From Pseudomonadales bacterium (GTDB lineage Bacteria > Pseudomonadota > Gammaproteobacteria > Steroidobacterales > Steroidobacteraceae): a stretch of DNA of 11,291 nt. Shown one piece after another: positions 1 to 7,427 of this stretch (positions are counted from its first letter, which is position 1; each line of letters begins with the position of its first letter). The stretch spans positions 1-11,291 of the forward strand of contig JAGRJB010000242.1 of assembly GCA_020442965.1 (NCBI GenBank), read 5' to 3'. The translations under genes were made by a program, and so were the position numbers. The notes beneath the pieces are model-generated. The model worked only from the letters and a program-made list of their open reading frames with translations. It was not told the origin of the DNA and did no database searches.

Positions 1-960
1 TTTCGCAGTTCCACCAGCATCAGTCGCGCAGACTGGCAGGAGCCTGGCCCTCGCGAAGCGATTGTGCGAAATCGGTTCGCCGGGTGCAATGCGATCTTCG
101 ACAAGAACCTCTGCCGTAACAAGATTCGCTACGTGGATGTCGTACCGCCGTACGACATGGGCATCGAATCGATCGGCGAGATAGTCGCACTGGGTCCTGA
201 CACCGACGGATTCGCAGTCGGCGATGCGGTCGCGACCGTCATGTTGGGCACAGGTTATCGCCAATTCCAGAAGGCCAACGTCGAGCGGCTCGTCAAGGTT
301 CGCGAGGCGTCGGCGGAAATCTTGACGCTGGTCCCCACGGGCGTCTCAGCGTACGTCGGATTGAATCACATCGCCCAAATGAGAAGCGGCGAGACGATCG
401 CCGTATCCGCAGCAGCCGGCGGCATCGGTCATATCGTCGTACAACTCGCCAAGCTTGCCGGCAATACCGTAATCGGTATCACCGGCACTAACAGCAAAGT
501 CGAAACACTTCACGAGCTGGGTTGCGATCGAGTGATCGACTATCGCCGTGAAGACCTGCGTGGCGTGCTCGAGCGGGAATTCCCTCGCGGCCTCGATATC
601 GCATACGACACCGTCGGCGGCGAGGTCTTCGATACGTTCCTGGATCATTTGGCGAAGCACGGGCGCCTGATCATCAGCGGGCATACATCCGATTTCGATA
701 AACCGATAGAGAATGTCCCGCACCCCAGGATCTACCGCAAACTCTACTGGAAGTCTGCCTCGGTCCGGGCGTTTCAGAATCAGGAGTTTCCGGAATACCA
801 ACCTGAGTCGACGCGACAGATGTTACAGCTGTACTACGACGGTCGAATCAAACCGCTCGTCGATCCGACACCCTTCGTGGGCCTGGAGTCGGTAGCCGAT
901 GCGGTCGAGTACATGTTAGCTGGCAAGAACACGGGCAAGGTAGTCGTAAGGATCGCCTGA
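1..960 (+). CDS. MDR-superfamily zinc-independent NAD(P)H oxidoreductase (ZADH2/prostaglandin reductase 3-like), 5' end missing
   Basis: The frame is open from base 1, so the gene starts before the window; 319 residues are visible, ending in TGA. It resembles the quinone oxidoreductase/enoyl reductase branch of the medium-chain dehydrogenase/reductases, and most closely the vertebrate ZADH2 (PTGR3) type as I remember it. Matching landmarks are VRNRFAGCNA (ZADH2 has VRNRFVGVNA), the dinucleotide-binding loop AAAGGIG, LGCDRVIDY, YDTVGG, and the C-terminal GKNTGKVVV. The GHE metal-ligand motif of zinc alcohol dehydrogenases is replaced by MGIES, so no catalytic zinc is expected. Such enzymes reduce activated double bonds or carbonyls using NADPH in the cytoplasm; the substrate here cannot be read. 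The stretch after VRNRFAGCNA (IFDKNLCRN) differs from the usual SDIN..AGRY segment. GTG at base 64 is in frame but lies inside the conserved domain, so it is not the start. Confidence 0.9.
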   Translation, partial: FRSSTSISRADWQEPGPREAIVRNRFAGCNAIFDKNLCRNKIRYVDVVPPYDMGIESIGEIVALGPDTDGFAVGDAVATVMLGTGYRQFQKANVERLVKVREASAEILTLVPTGVSAYVGLNHIAQMRSGETIAVSAAAGGIGHIVVQLAKLAGNTVIGITGTNSKVETLHELGCDRVIDYRREDLRGVLEREFPRGLDIAYDTVGGEVFDTFLDHLAKHGRLIISGHTSDFDKPIENVPHPRIYRKLYWKSASVRAFQNQEFPEYQPESTRQMLQLYYDGRIKPLVDPTPFVGLESVADAVEYMLAGKNTGKVVVRIA

Positions 961-1042
961 CTCACTATGGCCCCCGAAGCCGGCGATTTGTCGCATGCGA
1001 TATCTCGCTGGCGTCCGCAGGCATGGAAGTAGCCATCTGTCA

Positions 1043-2887
1043 CTATCGATAGCCGCGCGCCTGAAGTTCGAACAGCGTCGCATAACGACCGCTATTCGCC
1101 AGCAGTTCGGCGTGCGTGCCGTGCTCGACGATACGCCCTTCATCCAAGACCGCGATCTGATCGGCCATACGCACGGTCGAAAATCGATGCGATATCAGAA
1201 TCGTGATCCGATCCTGCGCGAGCTGACGGAAATGCTCGAACACATCGGCCTCGGCCTGCGCATCCATGGCGGCCGTCGGTTCATCGAGGACCAGCACATC
1301 GGCACGCAGCCGCATGAACGCGCGCGACAACGCAATTTTCTGCCACTGCCCACCGGATAGCTCACGACCGTCCTTGAACCACTTGCCGAGCTGGGTGCGG
1401 TAGCCTGCCGGAAGATCCTCGATGAATCGATCGGCCTGTCCTTTGGCCGCCGCCTCTCGCCAACGAGTCTCATCGTCGAAATTGGGCTCGTCGCCCGCCC
1501 CGACGTTCTCGCCGACCAGAAGTTGATAGCGCGCGAAGTCCTGAAAGATCACGCCCACGCGTTGTCGCAGCACGTCGCTGTCCCATTGCTCGAGATCAAG
1601 TCCATCGAGCAGCACACGGCCGCTGGTCGGTTTGTACAGCCGCGTCAAAAGCTTGATGAGGGTGGTCTTGCCCGATCCATTCTCGCCCACCAGCGCAATG
1701 CTGGTCCCCGGACGAATGTGCAACGTCACGTTCTCGAGTGCCGGTCGCGTCGCACCCGGGTAGATGAAACTGACGTTTTCGAACCGTATGCCATCGGTTG
1801 GATCCGGGCCAATCTGCAGATCGCCCCGCTCCGTTCCCACCGGCGTTTCGAGATATTCGTACAGCGTAGACAGATAGAGATTGTCCTCGTACATCCCACC
1901 CACCGCCGCAAGACTCGCCGAGACCGCGCTTTGCCCTTGCCGGAAAAGCATCAGATACATGGTCATGGCGCCGAGCGTGATGGCGCCGGCGACAGCTGTC
2001 AGGGCGATCCACGCGTACGCGCTGTACAGCGCGAGTGTTCCGATCAGTCCCAGCGCAAAGCCCCATACGTCGCGTCGAATGGTCAAGGCACGATCTTCGG
2101 CGTAGAGCTTCTGAAAAATCGCGCGATAGCGATCGAGCAGCCGCGGCCCGAGGCCGAACAACTTGACCTCCTTGGCGTAGTCCTCCCGCGCGATGACCGT
2201 CTCCAGATACATCTGCATGCGGGTCTCGGGAGCACGCCAGCGGAACAGGCGAAATGCGTCCCCGGAGAACTTTGTCTCGGCGATGAACGCGGGTAACCCA
2301 GCGGCCAGTAGCACGACAACTGCCCAGGGCGAGAACCTTGCTAACAAGACTGCGAAGCTTATGAGCGAAACGCCATTCTGCACCAGCCCGAAGGTCCGCA
2401 TCACGAGCGACAGCGGACGGCTGGATGCCTCACGCCGCGCCCGCGTCAGCTTGTCGTAGAACTCGGAGTCTTCGAATTGCTCGAGATCGAGCGTCAGTGC
2501 CTTGTCGAGGATCATCACGTTGACTCGCTGCCCAAGCTGCGCGCGCAGCAACGATTGGTTCAGCGACAGACCGCGCTGTGCCGCAGCGATCGCCGCGACT
2601 AACAAACCCTCCAGAACGACGAACTCGATGACTCGTGTGCCGTCGATCCCACCCGCCTGCATAGCGCCGACCACGGCATCGACAATTTGGGCGCCAACCC
2701 AGGCGACCGCCGCGGGCAACGTGCCCGCAACCAGCGTCAAAATACCCAGTGCAACCGTGAGCGGTCGGCTGGTCGTCCAAACCAGTTCGAGCGCTCGCCG
2801 GCTGTAACGAAAGACGCCGACGAACGCCCGCAGGGAATTGGCAGAATCGCGCGGTGCGCCGGACATCCCATGCATGTTGGGGCTCAC
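1043..2887 (-). CDS. ABC exporter half-transporter (fused membrane and ATPase domains)
   Basis: This 614-residue protein has the standard exporter layout. An N-terminal membrane domain (about residues 40-320, roughly six hydrophobic segments) is followed by one ATPase domain (about 368-610). Visible ATPase motifs are the A-loop tyrosine near 376, Walker A GENGSGKTT (401-409), Q-loop VIFQD (446-450), signature LSGGQ (510-514), Walker B VLVLDE (531-536) and the switch histidine ISHRFS (H567). All are intact, so an active homodimer, or a heterodimer with a partner encoded elsewhere, is expected in the inner membrane. The substrate cannot be read; the type includes lipid, peptide and drug exporters. 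The longest frame starts at GTG 2887, where no good Shine-Dalgarno is seen. ATG codons at 2875 and 2866 are alternatives, and all precede the first membrane helix. It lies 31 bases downstream of rhlE and could be read from the same transcript. Confidence 0.93.
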   Translation of the reverse strand: MSPNMHGMSGAPRDSANSLRAFVGVFRYSRRALELVWTTSRPLTVALGILTLVAGTLPAAVAWVGAQIVDAVVGAMQAGGIDGTRVIEFVVLEGLLVAAIAAAQRGLSLNQSLLRAQLGQRVNVMILDKALTLDLEQFEDSEFYDKLTRARREASSRPLSLVMRTFGLVQNGVSLISFAVLLARFSPWAVVVLLAAGLPAFIAETKFSGDAFRLFRWRAPETRMQMYLETVIAREDYAKEVKLFGLGPRLLDRYRAIFQKLYAEDRALTIRRDVWGFALGLIGTLALYSAYAWIALTAVAGAITLGAMTMYLMLFRQGQSAVSASLAAVGGMYEDNLYLSTLYEYLETPVGTERGDLQIGPDPTDGIRFENVSFIYPGATRPALENVTLHIRPGTSIALVGENGSGKTTLIKLLTRLYKPTSGRVLLDGLDLEQWDSDVLRQRVGVIFQDFARYQLLVGENVGAGDEPNFDDETRWREAAAKGQADRFIEDLPAGYRTQLGKWFKDGRELSGGQWQKIALSRAFMRLRADVLVLDEPTAAMDAQAEADVFEHFRQLAQDRITILISHRFSTVRMADQIAVLDEGRIVEHGTHAELLANSGRYATLFELQARGYR

Positions 2888-2918
2888 GGCGCGATACTCA
2901 AGCTAACCAGCGCGCTTC

Positions 2919-4391
2919 TCAGCTGAGACGGGAAAACCCGCCGCCGCCGGAGCGCTGGCCACCGCCACTGCGCTGGCCACCGCCGGCACGCCGACCGTCA
3001 GGACGACGCCCGTTACTCCCGCCATGGCTGCTACCGCGTTCGGGCGACGCATTGCGATCGGAACGCACGTGATCACGGGCCGGCGTATGTCCTGATGCGC
3101 CACCGCTGCGCGCGGCCACGCCCGGGCCCTGGCGTGCAGCATCAGCAGATTTGCGCGGCGCAGATCCGGGACGCGATGATCGCCGCCCCGCGGTCGCACG
3201 AGGCGCTCGATGCTCGGCCCGCCGCGGCTGATCACGATTCGCGGTCCCGGCGGGTTCGGCGCGCGTTTCGCGTATCTCGAACGCCGGTGTCGGCACGAAA
3301 GGAACATTGCGCTTCAACAATCGTTCGATGTCACGCAGCAACGGCGCCTCATCCGGCGACACTAACGACACGGCACTGCCGCTTGCACCTGCTCGCGCGG
3401 TCCGCCCGATCCGATGCACGTAGTCTTCCGGTACATTCGGCAGTTCGTAATTGACGACGTGCGGCAATTCCTTGATGTCGAGTCCGCGCGCCGCCACCTC
3501 CGTCGCTACCAGCGCCACCACTTCGTTCTTCTTGAACGCAGCGAGCGCCTGCACGCGTGCGTTCTGGCTCTTGTTACCGTGAATGGCCGCAGACGTAATT
3601 CCCTCGCGTTCGAGCTGCTGCGCCAGTCGATTGGCGCCATGCTTGGTGCGCGTAAACACGAGTACCTGCTGCCAACTGCCCTCACGGATGAGATGCGCCA
3701 GCAAATGACGCTTGTGATCCTTGGGCACCTTGTAGGCCACCTGATCGACCTTGTCGGCCGTGGCATTGCGCGGCGTCACCTGGATCGCGACCGGGTCGCG
3801 CAACAAATTGTTGGCGAGTGAGCGGATGTCGTCCGAGTAGGTCGCCGAGAACAACAAGTTCTGGCGCACTTTCGGTAGCTGCACCATCACGCGCTTGATG
3901 TCCCGAATGAAGCCCATATCGAGCATGCGATCGGCTTCGTCGAGCACGAAAACTTCGACTTCGGCGAGCGACACAGCACGTTGCTGGGTGAGATCGAGCA
4001 GCCGACCCGGCGTCGCCACCAGGATGTCGCAGCCGCGCCGCAGTTTGCCCATCTGCGGATTTATGTTGACGCCACCAAATACGACTTCGACTCGCAAATC
4101 GGTGTATTTGCCGTAGTCGACGCCACTCGCGGCAACCTGCGCGGCGAGCTCCCGCGTGGGCGTGAGTATTAAAACGCGCGGCGCGCCCGGCCGGCTCGTC
4201 TCGAGGCGTTGCAAAATCGGCAACATGAAGCCTGCTGTCTTGCCTGTACCGGTTTGCGCGCCCGCGAGTACATCGCGGCCTGCCAGCACGGCCGGAATCG
4301 CTTCGGCTTGAATGGGAGTAGTTACTGTATAGCCCTTGTCGGCCACAGCACGAAGCAACTCGGGCTTGAGCCCGAGATCGGAAAAATTCAT
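2919..4391 (-). CDS. rhlE: DEAD-box ATP-dependent RNA helicase RhlE
   Basis: The protein has 490 residues, with a two-RecA-domain helicase core (about 1-370) and a basic, low-complexity tail (about 375-490). The core shows the Q motif (F3, TTPIQ with Q28), motif I AQTGTGKT (45-52), Ia PTRELA (78-83), Ib TPGR (127-130), II DEAD (151-154), III SAT (182-184), [12 protein letters not shown] (296-306) and [12 protein letters not shown] (326-335). RhlE unwinds short RNA duplexes and works in ribosome maturation and RNA decay, often with RNase E. The tail is rich in Arg, Gly and Ser and ends in [16 protein letters not shown], which probably contacts RNA non-specifically. The N-terminal MNFSDLGL is typical of the family and supports ATG at 4391; the ribosome binding site is weak (AGG about 8-10 bases upstream). 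No clear promoter was found in the 170-base leader. Confidence 0.96.
   Translation of the reverse strand: MNFSDLGLKPELLRAVADKGYTVTTPIQAEAIPAVLAGRDVLAGAQTGTGKTAGFMLPILQRLETSRPGAPRVLILTPTRELAAQVAASGVDYGKYTDLRVEVVFGGVNINPQMGKLRRGCDILVATPGRLLDLTQQRAVSLAEVEVFVLDEADRMLDMGFIRDIKRVMVQLPKVRQNLLFSATYSDDIRSLANNLLRDPVAIQVTPRNATADKVDQVAYKVPKDHKRHLLAHLIREGSWQQVLVFTRTKHGANRLAQQLEREGITSAAIHGNKSQNARVQALAAFKKNEVVALVATEVAARGLDIKELPHVVNYELPNVPEDYVHRIGRTARAGASGSAVSLVSPDEAPLLRDIERLLKRNVPFVPTPAFEIRETRAEPAGTANRDQPRRAEHRAPRATAGRRSSRPGSAPRKSADAARQGPGVAARSGGASGHTPARDHVRSDRNASPERGSSHGGSNGRRPDGRRAGGGQRSGGGQRSGGGGFSRLS
2952..2984 (-). repeat. 15-bp direct repeat coding the GGGQRS tail of RhlE
   Basis: The 15-mer GCGCTGGCCACCGCC occurs at 2952-2966 and again at 2970-2984, a period of 18 bases or six codons. 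Read on the minus strand it encodes the tandem GGGQRS units near the helicase C-terminus. This is a slippage-prone in-frame repeat that could vary in copy number without breaking the frame. Confidence 0.9.
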
Positions 4392-4563
4392 CTTTTGAAC
4401 CTGATAGTTTGGACTCGCAACACACAGACTTAAGCTGCGTAGCGGTCAGTAGCGAGAGGGGTTTACGTTATCGAAGTGAGGGCGTCTCTGGTGGACGCAA
4501 CGCTACGAGCGAAGGGGCGCTGACCGCGCTGCCCTGTTTCAGCGGGCGGGATACTACACGAAA

Positions 4564-4597
4564 ACCGCCAGCAGAGTGAAATTTCTCTGCTGGCGGT
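4564..4597 (-). terminator. Strong Rho-independent terminator after the Spy/CpxP-like gene
   Basis: A perfect 12-bp stem (CCGCCAGCAGAG at 4565-4576 with CTCTGCTGGCGG at 4585-4596), extended by one A-T pair, encloses an 8-base loop. On the minus strand the stem is followed by four T residues (complement of 4561-4564). It lies about 40 bases past the stop codon of the minus-strand gene at 4638-5183 and upstream of the rhlE leader, so it should insulate rhlE from that gene. Confidence 0.88.
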
Positions 4598-4637
4598 GAT
4601 GGCCTTCACATTAACAGGCGCCTGGTACCGACTGACG

Positions 4638-5183
4638 TCAGGAACCTGGATCGGCCGGTGGCTCGGGCTGAGTCGCATCGCCCGGATTGCCATGGCGCCA
4701 TCCGTGACGCCCGCGATGCCCCTGCGTTCGATCAGCGCGCTGCGCCCGCAGAGCCTTGGCCTTGACTCGCTGCTCCGGGGTCAGCACGGCCCAGATGCTG
4801 GCTCGCAACTGACTGCTCTCGGTAACCATGCGGCTGGCAATGTCAGCTGCCACGTTGCGGGCGTTAGCGACCGTTGTCGCATAATTCGCGTCGCCCGGAT
4901 CCGCATTCATCAGTGTGTCGCGGTTGTTCTTCCGATCGATGCGAATCGCATCCATCCGCGGGCGAGCCGCATCCAATATCGCCTTGATCTTGTCTTGCTG
5001 CTCGCTGCTGAGGGCCAACTCCTTGGTGAGTCGCGTCATCGAACGCGGGCCCGTCATCCCCGACATCATCTTGTCTGGCTGGCCTCGGCCGCTCTGAGCG
5101 GTGCTATCCGCGCCAACGGCATAGACGCCGGTTGAAGTCGCCATCGCGAGCGCCAGCAGAATCGCTGTAGTTGAACGTTTCAT
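4638..5183 (-). CDS. Spy/CpxP-family (LTXXQ) periplasmic protein
   Basis: The protein has 181 residues. Residues 1-22 form a signal peptide (MKRS, hydrophobic core, then TGVYA), so it is exported to the periplasm. The mature part has two LTXXQ-like repeats typical of the Spy/CpxP/ZraP family: LALSSEQQ (about 56-63) and LTPEQ (134-138), separated by a charged, probably helical stretch. In that family the protein forms a cradle-shaped dimer that acts as a periplasmic chaperone or as an inhibitor of the CpxA sensor. The C-terminal tail (about 150-181) is rich in Arg, Gly and His, with three His spaced HRGRH and GWRH, then Pro/Asp-rich; it might bind metal. ATG 5183 has a good ribosome binding site (ACGGAG, about 10 bases upstream). 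It is divergent from the CpxR/CpxA-like genes, as cpxP is in E. coli, so it is the likely target and modulator of that pair. Confidence 0.87.
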   Translation of the reverse strand: MKRSTTAILLALAMATSTGVYAVGADSTAQSGRGQPDKMMSGMTGPRSMTRLTKELALSSEQQDKIKAILDAARPRMDAIRIDRKNNRDTLMNADPGDANYATTVANARNVAADIASRMVTESSQLRASIWAVLTPEQRVKAKALRAQRADRTQGHRGRHGWRHGNPGDATQPEPPADPGS

Positions 5184-5343
5184 CTCTGTCAGTCTCCGTA
5201 GTAGGAACGCACCGCTGGTGCCTTCGACGCCACTGAGTTTGCGCTAACGGTCGGTCTGATTGTGTCTAGGGACGGTCAATGTCGCGCAAAGTTGCGTCAA
5301 GACGCGACGCACGGGCATGACAAATGGGTGACAGCACGGCAGC
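5184..5343. promoter_or_regulatory. Divergent regulatory region between the CpxP-like and CpxR-like genes
   Basis: This 160-base gap must hold the promoters of both divergent units. Candidate regulator sites are a direct repeat TGACA at 5318-5322 and 5329-5333 (11 bases apart, one helical turn, as expected for OmpR-family dimers) and GTCT at 5254-5257 and 5264-5267 (10 bases apart). A short inverted repeat GCGTC-AA-GACGC lies at 5294-5305. The E. coli CpxR consensus (two GTAAA boxes) is not present. No convincing -35/-10 pair could be fixed by eye on either strand. Confidence 0.45.
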
Positions 5344-6066
5344 ATGGCAGCCATGGACTCAAAACCCCGATTGCTCGTGGTGGACGACGACCGTGAACTT
5401 GCGCAGATGTTGGTGGAATACCTCGAGCGCGAATCATTCGCAGTCGATACCGCAGCGGATGGCGGTGAAGCGCTGACGACAATCGCCGCAAGCGCGCCAG
5501 ACCTCATCATTCTCGATGTCATGCTGCCTGGAGCGAACGGGTTCGAGATCCTGAAGACCCTGCGTGGCCGGTCCAAGCGAGTCCCGGTTTTGATGCTAAC
5601 TGCCCGCGGTGACGATGTGGACCGCATCCTCGGCCTCGAGCTCGGGGCCGACGACTACCTGGCCAAACCGTTCAATCCACGGGAACTCGCGGCGCGCGTC
5701 AGAGCAATCTTACGTCGCGCCGTGCACGCGCCACCCGGTGCGACCGACCCGCTACGAGCGGGACCGGTGACACTCGATCCTGCGCGCATGAGTGTCGCCG
5801 TCAGCGGGCGCTCCGTCGACTTGACTGGCGCGGAGTTCCGGGTACTCGAATGTCTGCTGCGCGAAGCCGGCACGATTGTTAGTCGTGAGCGGCTCACTGA
5901 GCAGGCGCTCGGTCGGCCACTGGAGTTGTACGACCGTAGTATCGATACCCACGTCAGCAACTTGCGCCGCAAGCTCGCGCTACCGGCGAACCGCGCGGAA
6001 ATCCGCGCCATTCGCGGCGCGGGCTATATTCTGACTACCGAGCACAACGACACTACGGCAGCGTGA
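5344..6066 (+). CDS. cpxR: CpxR-like OmpR-family response regulator
   Basis: The protein has 240 residues: a receiver domain (about 8-124) and an OmpR-type winged-helix DNA-binding domain (about 136-233). Receiver landmarks are the acidic pair D14-D15, the phospho-acceptor D58 in LIILDVMLPG, T86 in MLTARG, and K108 in LAKPFNPREL. The output domain carries LTGAEFRVLECLL, IVSRERL, the recognition-helix region RSIDTHVSNLRRKL, and the wing IRGAGYIL. The wording (LGLELGADDYLAKPF, LTGAEF, DRSIDTHVSNLRRKL) is very close to E. coli CpxR as I remember it. Two starts are possible, ATG 5344 and ATG 5353; a GGGTGA sequence 12 bases before 5344 is the only ribosome-binding candidate. Its stop overlaps the kinase start by four bases. 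It probably controls the divergent Spy/CpxP-like gene and its own operon. Confidence 0.94.
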   Translation: MAAMDSKPRLLVVDDDRELAQMLVEYLERESFAVDTAADGGEALTTIAASAPDLIILDVMLPGANGFEILKTLRGRSKRVPVLMLTARGDDVDRILGLELGADDYLAKPFNPRELAARVRAILRRAVHAPPGATDPLRAGPVTLDPARMSVAVSGRSVDLTGAEFRVLECLLREAGTIVSRERLTEQALGRPLELYDRSIDTHVSNLRRKLALPANRAEIRAIRGAGYILTTEHNDTTAA

Positions 6067-7427
6067 AGAGTCTTTCCGTCAGGATCTTTCTGTCGTTCTG
6101 GCTCGCGCTGCTGGCGATCGTAGCGGCCGCGATCGGTGTGACAGTACTCTCGCTGACGAGCAATGAGCTGCAACCACAAGAACGCGATGCACAGGTCGCG
6201 GAAGCCGCCTCGGCACTGGCCCGCGGCGGCCGCGAAGGCCTGGTGAACTGGCTGCGTGCGAAGGGCCAGCAGGAGCAATCAGCCTCGATCATGATCATCG
6301 ATGAATCGGGCCATGAATTGCTCGGTAGACAATTTGGTCGCCGGTCGCCGGGGCGGCGGATACGCGCCGGCCGCGGATCGATCGCTATCGAAGGCGTACA
6401 AGTCCGCGGGCCCGAGCCATTCCCTTTGCTGGTGGGTCGCAATGGCGAGACCTATCGGTTGGCGATGCTGCGCCCGCGGCCTGATCGGTTTGGCTTGCGT
6501 GCGCTACTGGAGGCGCGTGTCTGGATCACCTTGATCGCGCTTGCGATCACAGCGCTCGTCAGCTGGATTCTGGCGCGCTCGATCACGCGTCCGATCGACG
6601 ATCTGACTAACGCGGTCCAGAATTTCGCCAGTGGCAGTCTCGACGGTGCTCCGTCCCGCAGAACGCTGGGGCGCCGAGACGAGCTCGGACGACTCGCTCG
6701 CGATTTCGCGACGATGGGCGCGAGAATCCGTGAGCTGCTTGCGAGTCGCGAGCGTCTGTTGCGGGACGTTTCGCATGAGTTGCGCTCACCGCTTGCTCGC
6801 ATTCGCCTCGCACTGGGTCTTGCCCGTCAGCCGGGCTCCAATGTCGATCAGCAACTCACTCGACTTGAACACAATACCGAACGACTCGATGCGCTGATCG
6901 GCCAGATCTTGTCGGTGACGCGGCTGGGCGCGGGTGATGAGGCACTCAGGCGCACCGAGACGGATGTCGCTGCGTTGGTGTCGGGCATCGCTCGGGACGC
7001 AGATTTCGAAGCACGCGCTGTGGGTAAACGCGTTCGTTTGCTGAGCCCTACCAACGGCTTGTCGCTGCGCATCGATGCCACCTGGATGGCGAGCGCGATC
7101 GAGAATGCAGTTCGCAATGCGGTACGGCACACCGCCGTGGCGACTGAAGTCACGGTGAGCCTGGAGACGAGTCCCGGTTCTGTCACAGTTCGCGTAGCCG
7201 ACCATGGACCGGGCGTACCGGAGACAGAACTCAAGAATATCTTTGAGCCCTTTCACCGGGTGGTCGATGCGCGCGATCGCAATAGCGGCGGTGAGGGGCT
7301 CGGCCTGGCGATCACCGCGCGCGTGGTGGCAGCGCATGGCGGAACCGCTGCCGCACGCAATGCACCCGACGGCGGCTTGATCGTCGAGTTAGTCCTGCCG
7401 CGTTTATGGAGCGACGACAGCACCTAG
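6063..7427 (+). CDS. cpxA: CpxA-like membrane sensor histidine kinase
   Basis: The protein has 454 residues. In order they are TM1 (about 9-30), a periplasmic sensor segment (about 31-152), TM2 (about 153-171), a HAMP linker (about 172-224), a HisKA dimerisation domain with the phospho-acceptor H238 in DVSHELRSPLAR, and a HATPase_c domain. The last shows the N box ENAVRNAVRH (347-356), G1 DHGPG (380-384), F box IFEPFHR and G2 GGEGLGLA (409-416). All catalytic elements are intact. The family autophosphorylates on the His and passes phosphate to the adjacent regulator; E. coli CpxA senses misfolded envelope proteins. The GTG start at 6063 overlaps the regulator's TGA (GTGA), so the two are translationally coupled. 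The 3' end runs 24 bases into the convergent gene. The sensor region has only modest resemblance to that of E. coli, so the stimulus may differ. Confidence 0.93.
   Translation: MKSLSVRIFLSFWLALLAIVAAAIGVTVLSLTSNELQPQERDAQVAEAASALARGGREGLVNWLRAKGQQEQSASIMIIDESGHELLGRQFGRRSPGRRIRAGRGSIAIEGVQVRGPEPFPLLVGRNGETYRLAMLRPRPDRFGLRALLEARVWITLIALAITALVSWILARSITRPIDDLTNAVQNFASGSLDGAPSRRTLGRRDELGRLARDFATMGARIRELLASRERLLRDVSHELRSPLARIRLALGLARQPGSNVDQQLTRLEHNTERLDALIGQILSVTRLGAGDEALRRTETDVAALVSGIARDADFEARAVGKRVRLLSPTNGLSLRIDATWMASAIENAVRNAVRHTAVATEVTVSLETSPGSVTVRVADHGPGVPETELKNIFEPFHRVVDARDRNSGGEGLGLAITARVVAAHGGTAAARNAPDGGLIVELVLPRLWSDDST

Noticed and set aside
64..66. GTG at 64 as the start of the MDR reductase
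   Set aside because: The frame is open to base 1, with WQEPGPREAIVRNRF matching the family upstream of and across this codon, so the gene is simply truncated by the window.
991..1000. Palindrome TCGCATGCGA between the convergent MDR and ABC genes
   Set aside because: It has only a 10-bp palindrome with no loop and no T-tract, so it is not a terminator I can support; chance is likely.
1523..2296. Long plus-strand frame (257 residues) opposite the ABC transporter
   Set aside because: It is exactly antisense to a well-conserved transporter, has no recognisable domain, and its composition is that of a shadow frame in GC-rich DNA.
3682..4425. 247-residue minus-strand frame overlapping rhlE in another frame
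   Set aside because: The helicase frame carries every DEAD-box motif; this one is rich in Arg/Ala/Ser with no motif.
4596..5135. 179-residue plus-strand frame opposite the Spy/CpxP-like gene
   Set aside because: It begins inside the terminator stem, has no ribosome binding site, and is antisense to a gene with a clear signal peptide and family motifs.
6786..7337. 183-residue minus-strand frame opposite the histidine kinase
   Set aside because: It is antisense to the catalytic kinase domain, with no motif or start signal.
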